Assembly (NCBI RefSeq): GCF_000235505.1
Contig: NZ_JH379027.1
Span: 2,754,762 to 2,786,981, forward strand
Length of the DNA stretch: 32,220 nucleotides
Reading direction: 5' to 3'
From: Hungatella hathewayi WAL-18680
GTDB lineage: Bacteria; Bacillota; Clostridia; Lachnospirales; Lachnospiraceae
This document shows positions 1-7,344 of this stretch, in pieces. The notes below the pieces were generated by a model. That model ran no database searches. It was not told the DNA's origin and saw only the letters and a list, made by a program, of their open reading frames with translations. The position numbers were made by a program, and so were the translations under genes. Within the stretch, counting starts at the first letter, position 1, and each line of letters starts with the position of its first letter.

Positions 1-1171
1 TAAAAAAGCGTTCCAGCGCATGGGCCGCGGCTCCGACGGCGCTGGTGTAGGAATCGTATTCGATAAACCGGATATCGATATCGTTGTTGCTGAAGCTGTA
101 TACGTTTTTGGAAATGACGGCCAGCAGCTGTCTCCGGTTCTGTTCCGGCTTCAACATATAGCTGTCAATGATAAACAGGGGCGGGCTGATAAAATTGATA
201 ATGTTGGCCATGGCCAGTCCCAGATACATAATGGCGTCGTTCATCACCCGGCAGGCCAGCTGGTCGCCCAGGGCCTGAGCCTTCAGAATATCTTTTATAT
301 TAAAATGGGACGCGTCCGGGGATAAATCCTGCAGGGCGGTGCTGACACCCAGCTCCATGGCTTCCTGGCAGCGCTTGCTGATGGCCCGCTCACTGGCGTA
401 GGCCTCCAGACAGCCCAGCTTCCCGCAGACATCACACTGACGTCCGTTCTGGTCCATAGTCATATGTCCGACCTCGCCGGCTCCCAGTATCTCCGAGGAG
501 AGGAGACCGTTTTTGATAATCAGCGGACAGGCGATGCCGTGGGATACATAGAAATAGGCAAACATGTCCGTGGTCACGGAGGCATCCAGCAAATCCACGT
601 GAATCGCCCTGGCCTGGGCGTTGTTTACAAGTATCACCGGAAGATCCAGAAGTCCGGATAAATCCTTGGACATATTCTTTCCATTCCAGGAGGCGCGGTA
701 GCACTGGCGGATGGTGCCGCTGTCGCTCTCGATAAATCCGGGCACTGCCACGCCGATGCCGATAAAGGAATCCACCGGAATACCGCTTTCTTGAATTAGC
801 TCCCCAATCCAGCCGGAGACGGCGGTGAGCATCTTCTCATATTCCATGGGAGCAATGTCACATTTCTTTTTTAACACCACCTGTCCCTTCAAATCACAGA
901 TAACCAGAATGGTAAAGTAGGGCCCCAGTTCGATACCCAGAACATGCCGGGCATTGGCGATATAATCCACGTCAATCGGTTTCCTCCCCAGACATTTGCT
1001 GCCGGCGGAAGATACCTCCTCCACAAGCCCCTCGGCCATCAGGGCGGAAATGTTGTTTGTGATAGTGGGAGGCGTCACCTCCAGCAGTTCGGCCAGTCTG
1101 GAGCGGGAGGTCGGCCCATATTTATAGATGGCCGCCTTCAATAGCTGCATACTGTTTCGTTTCATCTTCAT
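1..1171 (-). CDS. ROK family transcriptional repressor (3' end cut by window start)
   Basis: This is a NagC/XylR/Mlc-type sugar-responsive repressor. I translated 390 residues from an ATG at 1171, and the frame is still open at the window edge, so the extreme C-terminus is missing. Residues about 8-55 form a winged helix-turn-helix (SRSRLAELLEVTPPTITNN). The rest is a ROK sugar-kinase fold. The zinc site is visible as GEVGHM with His236 followed by Cys246, Cys249 and Cys254 and then LEAYAS. The first two cysteines are separated by two residues (CDVCG) rather than the usual one (CxCG). The DxGxT phosphate loop of ROK kinases is lost (ELGPYF), as expected for a regulator. A GGAA ribosome binding site lies 8 nt upstream of the start. 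The gene is divergent from the ABC sugar operon, so it probably controls that operon and itself. Confidence 0.9.
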   Translation of the reverse strand, partial: MKMKRNSMQLLKAAIYKYGPTSRSRLAELLEVTPPTITNNISALMAEGLVEEVSSAGSKCLGRKPIDVDYIANARHVLGIELGPYFTILVICDLKGQVVLKKKCDIAPMEYEKMLTAVSGWIGELIQESGIPVDSFIGIGVAVPGFIESDSGTIRQCYRASWNGKNMSKDLSGLLDLPVILVNNAQARAIHVDLLDASVTTDMFAYFYVSHGIACPLIIKNGLLSSEILGAGEVGHMTMDQNGRQCDVCGKLGCLEAYASERAISKRCQEAMELGVSTALQDLSPDASHFNIKDILKAQALGDQLACRVMNDAIMYLGLAMANIINFISPPLFIIDSYMLKPEQNRRQLLAVISKNVYSFSNNDIDIRFIEYDSYTSAVGAAAHALERFF

Positions 1172-1197
1172 GGTAAGATTTCCTTCTTTGCTTTATA

Positions 1198-1246
1198 TAT
1201 TTAAATTATTTAATTAAATTATACCTACCTTTTGGGAGAAAAGCAA
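1198..1246 (-). promoter_or_regulatory. Promoter of the ROK repressor gene with overlapping operator-like box
   Basis: On the minus strand, TTGCTT (1246-1241) and TATAAT (1223-1218) are separated by 17 nt. The predicted start lies near 1211. A 20-bp AT-rich box (1198-1217), which overlaps the perfect 12-bp palindrome ATTTAATTAAAT at 1208-1219, covers the start site. An inverted copy of the box lies at the opposing promoter. Confidence 0.6.
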
Positions 1247-1308
1247 GGAAAATCGACGACTTATTTGATTTCAAATAGTAAATATGAATAAATATCACAA
1301 AATAAGGC

Positions 1309-1369
1309 TTGATTTTTGTCGAATTATGTCATATAATCACAATAGATAATTAATTAAGTAAATTAAATA
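1309..1369 (+). promoter_or_regulatory. Promoter of the ABC sugar operon with operator-like box
   Basis: TTGATT (1309-1314) and TATAAT (1332-1337) are separated by 17 nt, with the start expected near 1344. Just downstream, 1350-1369 is an AT-rich box that matches the box at the ROK promoter (1198-1217, opposite strand) at 18 of 20 positions. This places a likely repressor site over the initiation region. Confidence 0.65.
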
Positions 1370-1385
1370 AAGGAGGTAAACGAGA

Positions 1386-2318
1386 ATGAAAGCCGCTAAA
1401 AAACGGATTTCAACCAAACGACACCAGCAGATCGTCCTCAATGCCTGGTGCTGGGCTTTTCTCTCGGTCACACTGATTTTTTATGTGGCTTTCATGGGAT
1501 GGCCGATTATCAGCAGCATCTACTATTCCTTTCTGGACTGGTCAGGGCTGACGGCCAACGCAAAATACGTGGGACTGGATAATTACCGGAAGCTGTTTCA
1601 GGACAAGCTGTTCTGGAACGCGTTTCAAAACAGTTTTCGGTATACGGTGATTCTGGTGCCGCTCCAGCTTGCCGTATCCCTGTTTCTGGCCTACATGCTG
1701 AACAATGCCAAATTGAAGGGAAAGAACCTTTACCGGGCCATCTGGTTCTTGCCGGTGATCACGACTTCGGCGGTGGTGGGTATCATCATGGTGTTTATCT
1801 GGAGTGAGAATGGCCCCATCAATTCCATGATGACCTTTTTCCAGCTTTTTCGGAATCCCATCAATTTTCTGGGAAACAGCCGGTATGCCATGGGGACGGT
1901 CATCGCCATATCCATATGGAAGGACAGCGGTATCTACATGATTTACTGGCTGGCAGGACTGCAGAGCGTGCCCACGGACCTCTATGAGGCGGCGGCTCTG
2001 GACGGGGCCGGCAGGGGGAAGACCTTCTATTATGTGGTGCTTCCCATGATTGCGCCGACGGCCGGCATCATTGCCATTCTCTGTACCTTGAATTCGTTGA
2101 AGGTATTTGACATTGTGCAGACCATGACTGGGGGCGGACCGTATTACGCGACGGATGTCATCGGCACCTTTGTCTACCGGACCGCATTTTCCAGCACCAT
2201 CGGAATGCCGCGGATCGGATATGCCAGTGCGGCCACGATTCTGTTTGGTGTGGTGGTGATCGTCATGGGACTGGTGCTTAACTGGGTGAAGAGTTTTCTT
2301 CAGAAGAAAAGGGGGTGA
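1386..2318 (+). CDS. Carbohydrate ABC transporter permease (MalF/UgpA type)
   Basis: This is an inner-membrane subunit of a sugar importer of the CUT1 class, 310 residues with about six membrane segments beginning near residue 20. The cytoplasmic EAA loop, which docks the ATPase, is clear at residues 201-220 (EAAALDGAGRGKTFYYVVLP). AGGAGG at 1371-1376 lies 9 nt before the ATG, so the start is firm. It is the first gene after the operon promoter, and its stop overlaps the upstream GTG candidate of the next permease. No ATP-binding subunit is encoded in this operon. CUT1 systems of this kind usually borrow a shared MsmK/UgpC-like ATPase, so energisation in trans is the likely arrangement. Confidence 0.93.
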   Translation: MKAAKKRISTKRHQQIVLNAWCWAFLSVTLIFYVAFMGWPIISSIYYSFLDWSGLTANAKYVGLDNYRKLFQDKLFWNAFQNSFRYTVILVPLQLAVSLFLAYMLNNAKLKGKNLYRAIWFLPVITTSAVVGIIMVFIWSENGPINSMMTFFQLFRNPINFLGNSRYAMGTVIAISIWKDSGIYMIYWLAGLQSVPTDLYEAAALDGAGRGKTFYYVVLPMIAPTAGIIAILCTLNSLKVFDIVQTMTGGGPYYATDVIGTFVYRTAFSSTIGMPRIGYASAATILFGVVVIVMGLVLNWVKSFLQKKRG

Positions 2319-2326
2319 GTGAGACT

Positions 2327-3166
2327 GTGAATAAGAAGAGAACTGTGAAGTGGCAGACCGTGTGTAAGCATGCGGGGCTGCTGGTCATCTCGTTTTTCTG
2401 GGTTTATCCGTTTTTGTGGATGACGGCGGCTGCTTTCAAGACCGATAAGGAATTCTGGGCGGACAAATTTGGCCTGATTCCAAAGACATTGACCTTTGAT
2501 AACATTTCCAGGGTGTGGAATATGGCCCATTTTAATACCTATTTTATCAATACCCTGATTATCACGGTGTGCAGTGTGGCGCTGGTCATGGTGATGACGA
2601 ATTTGTCCGGGTATGTGCTTGGGAGATATTCCTTTATCGGAAAGAAGCTGTTGATGGGGATTTTCCTTTCCAGTATCGCCATTCCGCTGACTACAACCAT
2701 TATTCCGGTGTATCAGATTATCAAGAATATGGGGTTGATCGGAACGAAGACCGGCGTGATTCTGGCGGGAGCGGGCGGCGCCCATGTGATTTTTATTCTG
2801 CTGTACAGCAGCTTTTACAGCCAGGTGCCCATGGAACTGGAGGAGGCAGCCAAGCTGGACGGCTGTGGATTTTTCCAGACTTATTTCCATGTGCTGCGGC
2901 CGATGGCGAAACCGGTGACCGGCTCCGTGCTGATTATGGAGACCAACTGGACCTGGAACGCGTTTATGCTGCCGCTGGTGCTGACCCTCAACAATCCGTC
3001 CTCACGGACGCTGGCTGTGGGACTCTACCAGTTCCAGGGGGAGAACAGCGTGGACTGGACCGGAATTGCGGCGGGCGGTGTGATTGCGACCATCCCGATT
3101 ATTATTTTGTTTTTGTTTACCCAGCAGCTGTTTGTGGAAGGGGTGGCAGGAGCCGTTAAAAATTAA
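2327..3166 (+). CDS. Carbohydrate ABC transporter permease (MalG/UgpE type)
   Basis: This is the partner permease of the preceding gene and forms the heterodimeric channel. Six membrane segments are predictable, and the EAA loop reads EEAAKLDGCGFFQTYFHVLR. The C-terminus FVEGVAGAVKN is the usual MalG-type ending. I prefer the GTG at 2327, because GGGGGTGA at 2311-2318 lies 8 nt ahead of it. An in-frame GTG at 2315 overlaps the stop of the upstream gene and would add four residues, but its ribosome binding site would be too close. The tight junction indicates translational coupling of the two permeases. Confidence 0.92.
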   Translation: MNKKRTVKWQTVCKHAGLLVISFFWVYPFLWMTAAAFKTDKEFWADKFGLIPKTLTFDNISRVWNMAHFNTYFINTLIITVCSVALVMVMTNLSGYVLGRYSFIGKKLLMGIFLSSIAIPLTTTIIPVYQIIKNMGLIGTKTGVILAGAGGAHVIFILLYSSFYSQVPMELEEAAKLDGCGFFQTYFHVLRPMAKPVTGSVLIMETNWTWNAFMLPLVLTLNNPSSRTLAVGLYQFQGENSVDWTGIAAGGVIATIPIIILFLFTQQLFVEGVAGAVKN

Positions 3167-3184
3167 AAGAGAGGAGAAGATGTA

Positions 3185-4054
3185 GTGAAACTGGGGTTTA
3201 TGACAAATATTCTGGCGCAGAACGGAATGAAGAGCTTGACAGAGATTAGTGACTGGGCGCTGGAAAACGGATTTGAGGATATGGAGGTGGGGCCGCTTGT
3301 TCCGCTGGATGAGGGGGAATTTGGGCGGACTCTTGACAAGGGAATCAGCATCACGGCTCTTGCCTATTGCCGGAATTATCTGAGTACGGACGAGGAGGAG
3401 GCGGCTCTCCATCTGGCGGAGCTGAAAAAGCGGATTCTGTTTGCCTCCGGGATGGGGATTGAGAAGGTGGTCACATCCACGGGGATCGACAAGAGTGTGG
3501 AGGAAGGCGTCTATGACAGGGCGGACGCTATCCGGAAGATTCCGGTACGGAGCTTCGACGCTTTCTGCCGCGTCTTTGAGCCGATTGTGGAACTGGCGGA
3601 GGAGAAGAAGGTGAAGGTGGCATTTGAGAACTGTCCGCTGATGGGGAACATCGCCATCTCTCCGGTGATGTGGGAGATGATTCTCAAGAAGTTTGACAGT
3701 CCCTATGTGGGACTTGCGTTTGACCCGTCCCATCTGGTATGGCAGTTTATCGACCCATACCGGGCGGCGGAGACATTTTCAGAAAGGATTCTTCATGTCC
3801 ATGCCAAGGATACGGTGATTGACAGGGAGAGGTTGTCAGAGTGCGGAATTCTGACGGATTTCAGCTGGTGGAGTTACCAGATACCGGGAAGAGGGGAACT
3901 GGACTGGAAGCGGCTCTTTGGAATTTTAAGGCAGGCGGGATATGATGGGACGATCAGTCTGGAGCACGAGGATGCGGAGTTTGCACATTCCCTGGGGGAG
4001 ATAAAGACGGGGATGCTGGAAGCCAGAGATTATGTCAGAACAATGATGGAATAG
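3185..4054 (+). CDS. Sugar phosphate isomerase/epimerase (xylose isomerase-like TIM barrel), first copy
   Basis: This is a 289-residue protein of the AP_endonuc_2/xylose isomerase-like superfamily, which contains metal-dependent ketose epimerases, inosose dehydratases and 3-keto-glycoside lyases. Probable metal ligands are visible on successive strands: Glu148 (AFENCP), Asp180 with His183 (FDPSH), His206 (HVHAKD) and Glu260 (SLEHED). The start is a GTG behind an AGGAG run in the gap after the permeases. The following gene is a Gfo/Idh/MocA oxidoreductase. That pairing is common where a sugar is first oxidised to a keto form and then isomerised or cleaved. The exact reaction cannot be read from the sequence. 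Confidence 0.85.
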   Translation: MKLGFMTNILAQNGMKSLTEISDWALENGFEDMEVGPLVPLDEGEFGRTLDKGISITALAYCRNYLSTDEEEAALHLAELKKRILFASGMGIEKVVTSTGIDKSVEEGVYDRADAIRKIPVRSFDAFCRVFEPIVELAEEKKVKVAFENCPLMGNIAISPVMWEMILKKFDSPYVGLAFDPSHLVWQFIDPYRAAETFSERILHVHAKDTVIDRERLSECGILTDFSWWSYQIPGRGELDWKRLFGILRQAGYDGTISLEHEDAEFAHSLGEIKTGMLEARDYVRTMME

Positions 4055-4063
4055 GAGGACAGA

Positions 4064-5164
4064 ATGATTAGAATCGGAATTGTTGGTTTGGGGTACACAG
4101 TGGGAATATCCAATCAGCATGCAATTGCCTGGAAGCTGATACCGGGGGCCAGGATTGCGGCGGTGTACGATGTGAGGACGGAAAGAGGGGAGGAGTTTGT
4201 CAAACGGCACCAGCTGGATGGGGCGGCGGTGTGCCAGAGCTATGAGGAGCTGCTGGACCAGGTGGACGCGGTCTGTATCTGCACGCCCAATGTCACCCAT
4301 GTGGATTTGGCGGTGACGGCATTGAAGGCGGGAAAGCACGTTCTGTGTGAAAAACCGTTTGCCCTCCGGGAGGAGGACTGCCAGGAGGCGCTCAACTATG
4401 CGCAGCTGAGCGGAAAGGTGTGCATGATTGGACTCTGCTACCGGTATATTCCGGCCTTCCGCTACATGAAGCAGCTGATTCAGGATGGCGCGCTGGGGGA
4501 AGTCTTCTGGGGACGCCAGGTAATGTGTTCCGACAGAATGGCCAATCCGGGGGTGCTCTGCGAGTGGAGGATGCAGAAGGCTTTCTCCGGCACCGGTGTT
4601 ATCGGGGATTTGGGAAGCCATATGCTTGATATGACGGAGTGGCTGCTGGGAGAGCAGTGCGGCGGCCTGGCAAAATTCCAGTGTATGGACAGCACGAGAA
4701 TCACCGAGCGGGAGGAGATAGGAACCGGTAGAAGACGGGCGGTGACCAACGATGATGTGGCCAGTTTCACCGGGCAGATGGAAAATGGAGTGCTGATTTC
4801 CTACACCGTAGCCCGTCTTGGCGGACCTGGACATACCTTTGAACTGTACGGAAGCGGCGGCAGTCTGGTGTATGACGGAAGCAGGCCGTTCGAGGTTGGC
4901 ATCCGGAGGAAACCGTTCGAGGGCGGGTATCAGGAGGCATTGACCTTCATACCGGTGCCGGAGGAATACTATATGACGGCGGAGAACACGCCGGTGGAGC
5001 CGTTTACCATCAACTTCTTCCACCAGGCGGAGGATTTCCTGGACTGCATTTTAAACGGGAAGCATCCGGAGACCGACTTTGAGCGCGGTGCCCACATTCA
5101 GAGACTGATTGATACCATCGAGCGGGCAGCGGAGAGCGGAGTGACGGAGGACGTGAGAGACTGA
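4064..5164 (+). CDS. Gfo/Idh/MocA family NAD(P)-dependent oxidoreductase
   Basis: The protein has 366 residues. An N-terminal Rossmann fold (IGIVGLGYT at residues 4-12, acidic residue in VYDVR about 36) is followed by the family signature CEKPFAL (residues 95-101), which carries the catalytic lysine. The C-terminal substrate domain has GDLGSHMLDM (181-190), where the Asp and His usually sit in the active site. Family members oxidise or reduce sugar hydroxyls, inositols or glycosides. GGAGG lies a short distance ahead of the ATG. It is flanked on both sides by TIM-barrel isomerases, which suggests that it makes a keto-sugar intermediate used by one or both. It could equally be an inositol or deoxy-sugar dehydrogenase. 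Confidence 0.88.
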   Translation: MIRIGIVGLGYTVGISNQHAIAWKLIPGARIAAVYDVRTERGEEFVKRHQLDGAAVCQSYEELLDQVDAVCICTPNVTHVDLAVTALKAGKHVLCEKPFALREEDCQEALNYAQLSGKVCMIGLCYRYIPAFRYMKQLIQDGALGEVFWGRQVMCSDRMANPGVLCEWRMQKAFSGTGVIGDLGSHMLDMTEWLLGEQCGGLAKFQCMDSTRITEREEIGTGRRRAVTNDDVASFTGQMENGVLISYTVARLGGPGHTFELYGSGGSLVYDGSRPFEVGIRRKPFEGGYQEALTFIPVPEEYYMTAENTPVEPFTINFFHQAEDFLDCILNGKHPETDFERGAHIQRLIDTIERAAESGVTEDVRD

Positions 5165-5194
5165 ACACATTCATAAGAAAAGGAGAGAGGAATC

Positions 5195-6049
5195 ATGTTT
5201 ATTGGAAATCATGCGGTACTTTTTGGGGAGAAACTGGCGACGGAGACGGCGGATGTGATTGCCGGCCTTGGACGAAGCGGGTGTGACGGAATTGAGGCGG
5301 GGCTGCGTTTCCTGACTCCGGATTTCAGGGATGAACTGAAAGGGGAGTTAGACGCCAATCATTTACAGCTTAGCGCTTACCATGTGAGCACCATGGCCAC
5401 GGATGTGCTCGATAAGCCGGAGGAAGTAAAAAAAATCTTTGAGCAGGCGGCAAAATTCCTGGAGGTATTCCCGGTGAAGAATATCATGTATACCCAGCTG
5501 CCGGCGGAGAATCTGGATTTGACTGCCGAGGAGTGGGACCCGCGACTTCGGGATGAGGCGAGCCTGAAGCGGATGGCGGAGTTTTTGGATGAACTGGCCG
5601 TGGACCTGGCGTCAAAGGGGATTACGCTTCATTTCCACAATCACAACTGGGAGTTTGACGATGGAGGAAAATGGTTCCTTGCCATTGTCAATCACGCGCC
5701 CCATGTGCATCTGGGACTGGATCTTGGATGGACCTATATGGCAGGCTGGGACGCCGTGGAGGTGCTGGAGCGTTATCAGGACAGAATCCGCTATGTTCAT
5801 CTGAGAGATTTGAACTTTAAACAGGTTGGCACGTTTAAGAATTTTACGGATATCCAATATAACGGGTTTGTGGATTTGGGAACCGGGGATGTGCCTTTTG
5901 AGAAAGTGGTGGACATGCTCATGGAGTCGACGGGGAATGAAGGGTGGCTGACGATTGAGTATGAGATGGGAGAGGTGAGTTACGAGAGGTATGAAAAGGC
6001 AACCTCCGTGCTGACGGAACTGATAAAAAGTCATGAAGGGCGGAAGTAG
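5195..6049 (+). CDS. Sugar phosphate isomerase/epimerase (xylose isomerase-like TIM barrel), second copy
   Basis: The protein has 284 residues and belongs to the same superfamily as the gene at 3185, but it is clearly divergent from it. It carries the inosose dehydratase/IolE-like motif HFHNHNWEF (residues 146-154), with Glu153, Asp176 (GLDLGW), His202 (YVHLRD) and Glu255 (TIEYEM) as likely metal ligands. An AGGAGAGAGG ribosome binding site precedes the ATG. The stop lies only two bases before the next start, so it is cotranslated with the phosphoglucose isomerase-like gene. Two different barrel enzymes in one operon imply two separate steps, for example epimerisation and elimination, rather than redundancy. 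This is inference. Confidence 0.85.
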   Translation: MFIGNHAVLFGEKLATETADVIAGLGRSGCDGIEAGLRFLTPDFRDELKGELDANHLQLSAYHVSTMATDVLDKPEEVKKIFEQAAKFLEVFPVKNIMYTQLPAENLDLTAEEWDPRLRDEASLKRMAEFLDELAVDLASKGITLHFHNHNWEFDDGGKWFLAIVNHAPHVHLGLDLGWTYMAGWDAVEVLERYQDRIRYVHLRDLNFKQVGTFKNFTDIQYNGFVDLGTGDVPFEKVVDMLMESTGNEGWLTIEYEMGEVSYERYEKATSVLTELIKSHEGRK

Positions 6050-6051
6050 TT

Positions 6052-7320
6052 ATGGCAGTCAGATTTTTAGAGGAGACGGTCCAAAGGTTTTTGTCTGAAC
6101 AGGATATCAATGCATTTCAAATGGAATACAGGGAGGTATTTGACACCATCAGAAGGGGTCAGGACACGAGATATCAGGACAGTCTAGGCTGGTTTCACAC
6201 ACTTCGGTATGCCGGTGAAGCACAGCTGAAGGCCATCATGGAGACCGCCGACAGGGTGAGAACAGATGGAGACGCCTTCGTCATCGTGGGGGTGGGGGGC
6301 TCCAATCAGGCGGCAAGAGCCGTCATTGAAAGTCTGGGCTCTGCCGGAGGCATGACGGTCTACTATGCGGGCAATACGCTGTCCCCCTACAACCTGACCT
6401 CCGTGTTACGGGAATTGAAGGACAAATCGGTCTATGTGAATGTGATTGCAAAGAATTTCTCTACCCTGGAGCCGGGAATCAGCTTCCGCATGCTGCGCAG
6501 ATTTTTAACAGAGAAATATGGAAGTGAATCCGGCCGGCGGGTGATCGTGACTGGGACGCCAGGCAGTGAACTGGAGGCCATCAGCCGGAGGGAGGGGTAC
6601 ACCTTCCTGGAGTTTCCGGAGGATATCGGGGGGCGGTATTCGGCATTCAGCAGCGTCGGCATTTTCCCTATGGCGGTGGCAGGCGTGGATATCAGGAAGC
6701 TGGTCCTGGGAGCCGTGGATATGGAGCGGAAGCTTCTGGAGGACGGTTCCTTTCAGAACATAGCGTTCCGCTACGCATCCATCCGCAATCTGCTGGCAAG
6801 ACAGGGGAAGCAGATTGAGATTCTCTCCTTTTTTGAGCCACGGTTAAAGTTTTTTGCCAAGTGGTGGGTGCAGCTGTTTGCGGAGAGCGAGGGAAAGCAG
6901 GGGAAGGGGATTTATCCTTCCGCCTGCGAGATGTCGGAGGAACTCCACTCCGTGGGCCAGTTTATCCAGGATGGAAGTCCCATTCTGTTTGAGACATTTT
7001 TACAGGTGATGGATTCGGGGGCGGAGTATTGCCTGACGGACGACGAGGTGGAGGATGGGTTCCACTATTTAAATAACAGGGAGTTGGGGTGGGTCAACCA
7101 GGTGGCATACCAGGCCACCATGCAGGCCCACGGAGAGCATCTGCCCTGCATCAGTCTGACGGTGGACCGGCTGGATGAGTATCATTATGGACAACTGTTT
7201 TATTTCTTCATGTTCAGTTGTTATCTGTCGGGGAGCTTTATGAAAGTGAATCCTTTTGACCAGCCAGGAGTGGAAAATTATAAGAGATATATGTTTCAGG
7301 AACTGCAAAAAGTAGTCTGA
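6052..7320 (+). CDS. Glucose-6-phosphate isomerase family protein (operon-specific paralogue)
   Basis: This is a 422-residue SIS-fold enzyme of the phosphoglucose isomerase family, a little shorter than Bacillus Pgi (about 450). Visible family signatures are VGVGGS (residues 79-84), the first PGI block IGGRYSAFSSVG (192-203), ESEGKQGKGIYP (278-289) with the catalytic-type Glu280, HSVGQFIQDG with His299, and the second PGI block FDQPGVENYK ending in Lys411. The catalytic set is therefore present, and isomerisation of an aldose/ketose 6-phosphate is likely. Its position inside a sugar uptake operon suggests a specialised substrate or an extra pathway-dedicated copy, not the cell's glycolytic enzyme. 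It is two bases downstream of the second epimerase and has only a weak ribosome binding site. Confidence 0.88.
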   Translation: MAVRFLEETVQRFLSEQDINAFQMEYREVFDTIRRGQDTRYQDSLGWFHTLRYAGEAQLKAIMETADRVRTDGDAFVIVGVGGSNQAARAVIESLGSAGGMTVYYAGNTLSPYNLTSVLRELKDKSVYVNVIAKNFSTLEPGISFRMLRRFLTEKYGSESGRRVIVTGTPGSELEAISRREGYTFLEFPEDIGGRYSAFSSVGIFPMAVAGVDIRKLVLGAVDMERKLLEDGSFQNIAFRYASIRNLLARQGKQIEILSFFEPRLKFFAKWWVQLFAESEGKQGKGIYPSACEMSEELHSVGQFIQDGSPILFETFLQVMDSGAEYCLTDDEVEDGFHYLNNRELGWVNQVAYQATMQAHGEHLPCISLTVDRLDEYHYGQLFYFFMFSCYLSGSFMKVNPFDQPGVENYKRYMFQELQKVV

Positions 7321-7344
7321 CACGACAAAGGAGAAGGGAACGTT

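Noticed and set aside
3926-5023. Long open frame of about 365 codons antisense to the oxidoreductase gene
   Set aside because: It lies opposite a gene with clear motifs, shows no protein family features and its residues are rich in His/Arg/Pro as expected for the reverse reading of G-rich codons.
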